Of a stretch of 15,624 bases of DNA, positions 13,736-15,624 are shown piece by piece. Origin of the DNA: an uncultured SAR86 cluster bacterium (GTDB lineage: Bacteria; Pseudomonadota; Gammaproteobacteria; Magnimaribacterales; D2472). The stretch covers positions 1 through 15,624 of the forward strand of contig CALJHI010000053.1 of assembly GCA_938075575.1 (NCBI GenBank). Reading direction: 5' to 3'. The notes below the pieces were generated by a model. It saw nothing but the letters and a program-made list of their open reading frames with translations, was not told the origin of the DNA and made no database searches. The translations under genes and the position numbers were made by a program. Numbering within the stretch: position 1 is the stretch's first letter; every line of letters begins with the position of its first letter.

Positions 13736-15468
13736 TTTGATACCCCAAGTGCAAATGAATCTGGTCTTCTAAAGTCACCATATCCATAGTAAGTGTTATT
13801 TTTCTTCATGATTAGTTGAAGATTTGTAGCAGGTTCTATTATTTCAATATTATACCCTGCATTTAAAAGCCAGTTTTTCTTATCATCAGATAGATCAAAT
13901 TCAATCTGAATCTTGTCAGGCTGCCATTGATGATGGATTCTTTTAGCATTATTAGCCTCAGCAACATCCATTTCAAATTCGACCATATTTAGAATTGATT
14001 GCAACACCGCAGTAATAATTTTTGCTCCGCCAGGCGATCCTGTTGTAAAAAATAAATCATTGTTCTTAAATGCAATAGTTGGCGTCATAGAGCTTAGTGG
14101 TCTTTTTTGAGGTGTAATTTCATTCGCTTTTGCACCCAGTAAGCCATATTGGTTAGGAACACCTGGAGATATTGAAAAATCATCCATTTCATTATTCATT
14201 AAAATACCAGTATCTTTGATAACTACACCAGAACCAAAACTTGAATTAAGCGTGTATGTAGATGAAACAACATTACCTTTTTCATCAACAACAGAAAAAT
14301 GTGTTGTTTCAATACTTTCTTTATCATCAAAAGATCTAGGATTTATTTTTATAGATGGGGTAACACTACCGATTTTTATATTTTGTGAAATCTCATGCGC
14401 ATATTCAAGGCTTGATAGTTTACGGATAGGCACATCATAGAAATCAGGATCACCAAGATGCTTCGACCTATCAGCATATGCATATTTCATAACCTCAGAC
14501 AGGACATTAATATATTCTTTTGAATTATGACCGAGTTTTCTTAAATCAAAGTTTTCAAGGACATTAAGCATCTGTATTACATGAATTCCACCAGAGGAGG
14601 GTGGAGGCATAGTAACAATTTTTATATCTTTATAAGATGAGATTAAAGGATTGCGCCAAACAGGTTGGTATTGTTCTAAATCTTTTTCTGAAATAATGCC
14701 GCCATTATTTTGCATGTCGTGAGCTATTTTTTTTGCAATCTCTCCTTTATAAAAACCATCCCTACCTTCTTTAGCAATTATTTTTAATGTATTTGCTAAA
14801 TCAGGTTGCTTGAAGATCTTCTTATCAAAATCAGGATAATAGGTTTGAAAGACTTTATTTGTTTCATCGAAGGCAGATAATTTTTCATTATATTTAATAA
14901 GCATGTCAGCCATGTATGGAGTTATTTCAAATCCATCCTCAGCTAGATTAATAGCAGGTTCAATTAACTCACCCCATCTCATTGAACCAAATCTTTGGTG
15001 AACTGACCAAAGCCCTGCGACCGTTCCTGGCACACCACTTGCTAGGTATCCAAGAGTTGATTTGTTATCTATAACGGTTCCGTTTTCATCTAGATACATG
15101 TTTGTAGTTGATAGAAGAGGAGCTTTTTCTCGATAATCAATTGAGTAATTATTTTTATCACTAGAGTCATAAATGACCATAAAACCACCGCCACCAATAT
15201 TTCCAGCTCTTGGTAGAACTACTGCTAATGCAAATCCAATAGCAACGGATGCATCGTATGCATTACCGCCTTTTTCAAGAATACCAACTCCAACTTGAGT
15301 GGCTAAAAAATGCTGAGTAGAAACCATTGATTGGTTTGCTTCTGAAATTTGCTTTTGCCTAGGTTCATAATCATTAGGGTTAACTGTTCCAATTGGTGTG
15401 TAGGTTTGGGCATAGGCTTGAGATCCGATAAAAATTACGATAAAAAGCAGTTTTAATTTGTTATGCAT
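13732..15468 (-). CDS. ggt: Gamma-glutamyltranspeptidase, periplasmic
   Basis: 578 residues, the full family length. MHNKLKLLFIVIFIGSQAYA is a signal peptide cleaved after Ala20. The chain is very like E. coli GGT: GGNAYDASVAIGFALAVV, NIGGGGFMVIY, DYREKAP (substrate Arg113), GVPGTVAGLW, and MPPPSSGG. The self-cleavage site is ETTHFSVVD, so Thr388 should become the N-terminal nucleophile of the small subunit. Later motifs are YTLNSSFGSGV, NNEMDDF, RPLSSMTPT and TGSPGG. The enzyme cleaves gamma-glutamyl bonds of glutathione and gamma-glutamyl peptides, giving glutamate and amino acids. The ATG overlaps the end of the acyl-CoA synthetase gene by eight bases, with AAGGAA a few bases upstream as ribosome site. 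Its TGA overlaps the next small gene. Confidence 0.95.
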   Translation of the reverse strand: MHNKLKLLFIVIFIGSQAYAQTYTPIGTVNPNDYEPRQKQISEANQSMVSTQHFLATQVGVGILEKGGNAYDASVAIGFALAVVLPRAGNIGGGGFMVIYDSSDKNNYSIDYREKAPLLSTTNMYLDENGTVIDNKSTLGYLASGVPGTVAGLWSVHQRFGSMRWGELIEPAINLAEDGFEITPYMADMLIKYNEKLSAFDETNKVFQTYYPDFDKKIFKQPDLANTLKIIAKEGRDGFYKGEIAKKIAHDMQNNGGIISEKDLEQYQPVWRNPLISSYKDIKIVTMPPPSSGGIHVIQMLNVLENFDLRKLGHNSKEYINVLSEVMKYAYADRSKHLGDPDFYDVPIRKLSSLEYAHEISQNIKIGSVTPSIKINPRSFDDKESIETTHFSVVDEKGNVVSSTYTLNSSFGSGVVIKDTGILMNNEMDDFSISPGVPNQYGLLGAKANEITPQKRPLSSMTPTIAFKNNDLFFTTGSPGGAKIITAVLQSILNMVEFEMDVAEANNAKRIHHQWQPDKIQIEFDLSDDKKNWLLNAGYNIEIIEPATNLQLIMKKNNTYYGYGDFRRPDSFALGVSK

Positions 15469-15624
15469 TTATAAATTCCTTAGCAAGTTCTTTTGCCCAT
15501 TTATAATCCGCCTTACCATTTGGCGCACGACTTACTTTTTCTACAAATTTTATATTTTTTGGAACTTTGTAACTAGATAAATGCGCCTTAGTATTTGCTT
15601 TTAGATCATCTTCAGTAATAGTCA
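15461..15624 (-). CDS. C-terminal end of an acyl-CoA synthetase (AMP-binding family), 5' part outside window
   Basis: The last 54 residues of a gene that enters from the right edge: ITEDDLKANTKAHLSSYKVP, then KFVEKVSRAPNGKADYKWAK and a short tail to TAA at 15463-15461. SSYKVPK and the P-x-G-K element (PNGKADYKW) are the C-terminal subdomain signature of fatty acyl-CoA synthetases and ligases, including the adenylation lysine. KADYKWA is typical of acyl-CoA synthetase rather than acetyl-CoA synthetase. The chain substrate cannot be told from this piece. It overlaps the ggt start by eight bases, so it is the upstream member of the same operon. Confidence 0.8.
   Translation of the reverse strand, partial: TITEDDLKANTKAHLSSYKVPKNIKFVEKVSRAPNGKADYKWAKELAKEFINA

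Noticed and set aside
14216..14440. Plus-strand frame of 74 codons
   Set aside because: Antisense to the conserved ggt autocleavage region, which is clearly coding on the minus strand.
1..15624. CRISPR array, insertion sequence or phage genes
   Set aside because: No regularly spaced repeats, transposase or integrase motifs, or terminal inverted repeats were seen in the window.

Overview
The window is AT-rich, densely packed DNA in which genes abut or overlap by a few bases. Gene content includes a beta-glucan utilisation block, an FeS-type photolyase, a PhoD phosphatase, a gamma-glutamyltranspeptidase and a Gram-negative type tRNA-Gly. Exported proteins carry Gram-negative signal peptides or a lipobox. 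This fits a streamlined marine gammaproteobacterium. A SAR86-like lineage is my best guess, from general impression rather than any marker gene.

Layout. (1) 1-5537, plus strand: a five-gene operon-like block. It holds the 3' end of a probable GH149/GH94-like beta-glucan phosphorylase, an exported GH17, an exported clan GH-A enzyme with GH72/GH2-like layout, a GPH-family sugar:cation symporter and a leaderless-peptide (cytoplasmic) GH17. Together they suggest trimming of a beta-1,3-glucan such as laminarin in the periplasm, import of oligosaccharides, and cytoplasmic hydrolysis plus phosphorolysis to glucose and glucose-1-phosphate. (2) 5538-7780: solitary ribosomal protein bL33 (rpmG). It is convergent with a two-domain CinA/PncC-like plus nucleotidyltransferase fusion, probably for pyridine nucleotide recycling. 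A divergent secreted alpha/beta hydrolase follows. (3) 7783-10438: a minus-strand two-gene operon (renalase-like flavoprotein, then FeS-type photolyase) faces a 36-codon plus-strand orphan gene with its own Shine-Dalgarno and terminator. A tandem 11-bp repeat lies between them. (4) 10439-12627: a PhoD-like phosphatase divergent from a lipoprotein with two internal repeats and a DoxX-like membrane protein. (5) 12628-12863: tRNA-Gly(TCC) and a bidirectional terminator. (6) 12864-15624, minus strand: a tightly overlapping cassette of acyl-CoA synthetase (3' end only), gamma-glutamyltranspeptidase, an unlisted 29-aa single-pass membrane peptide, and prepilin peptidase.

Points of most interest: the 11-bp tandem repeat upstream of the photolyase operon (similar in geometry to CarH/LitR operators); the PncC-NadD-type fusion; two very short genes (29 and 36 codons) with good translational context; a GH17 whose real start appears to be a non-ATG codon behind a perfect Shine-Dalgarno; and several genes whose -10 box sits so close to the start codon that leaderless mRNA is likely. 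All functional statements are from reading the sequence and remembered family motifs; no database search was run.
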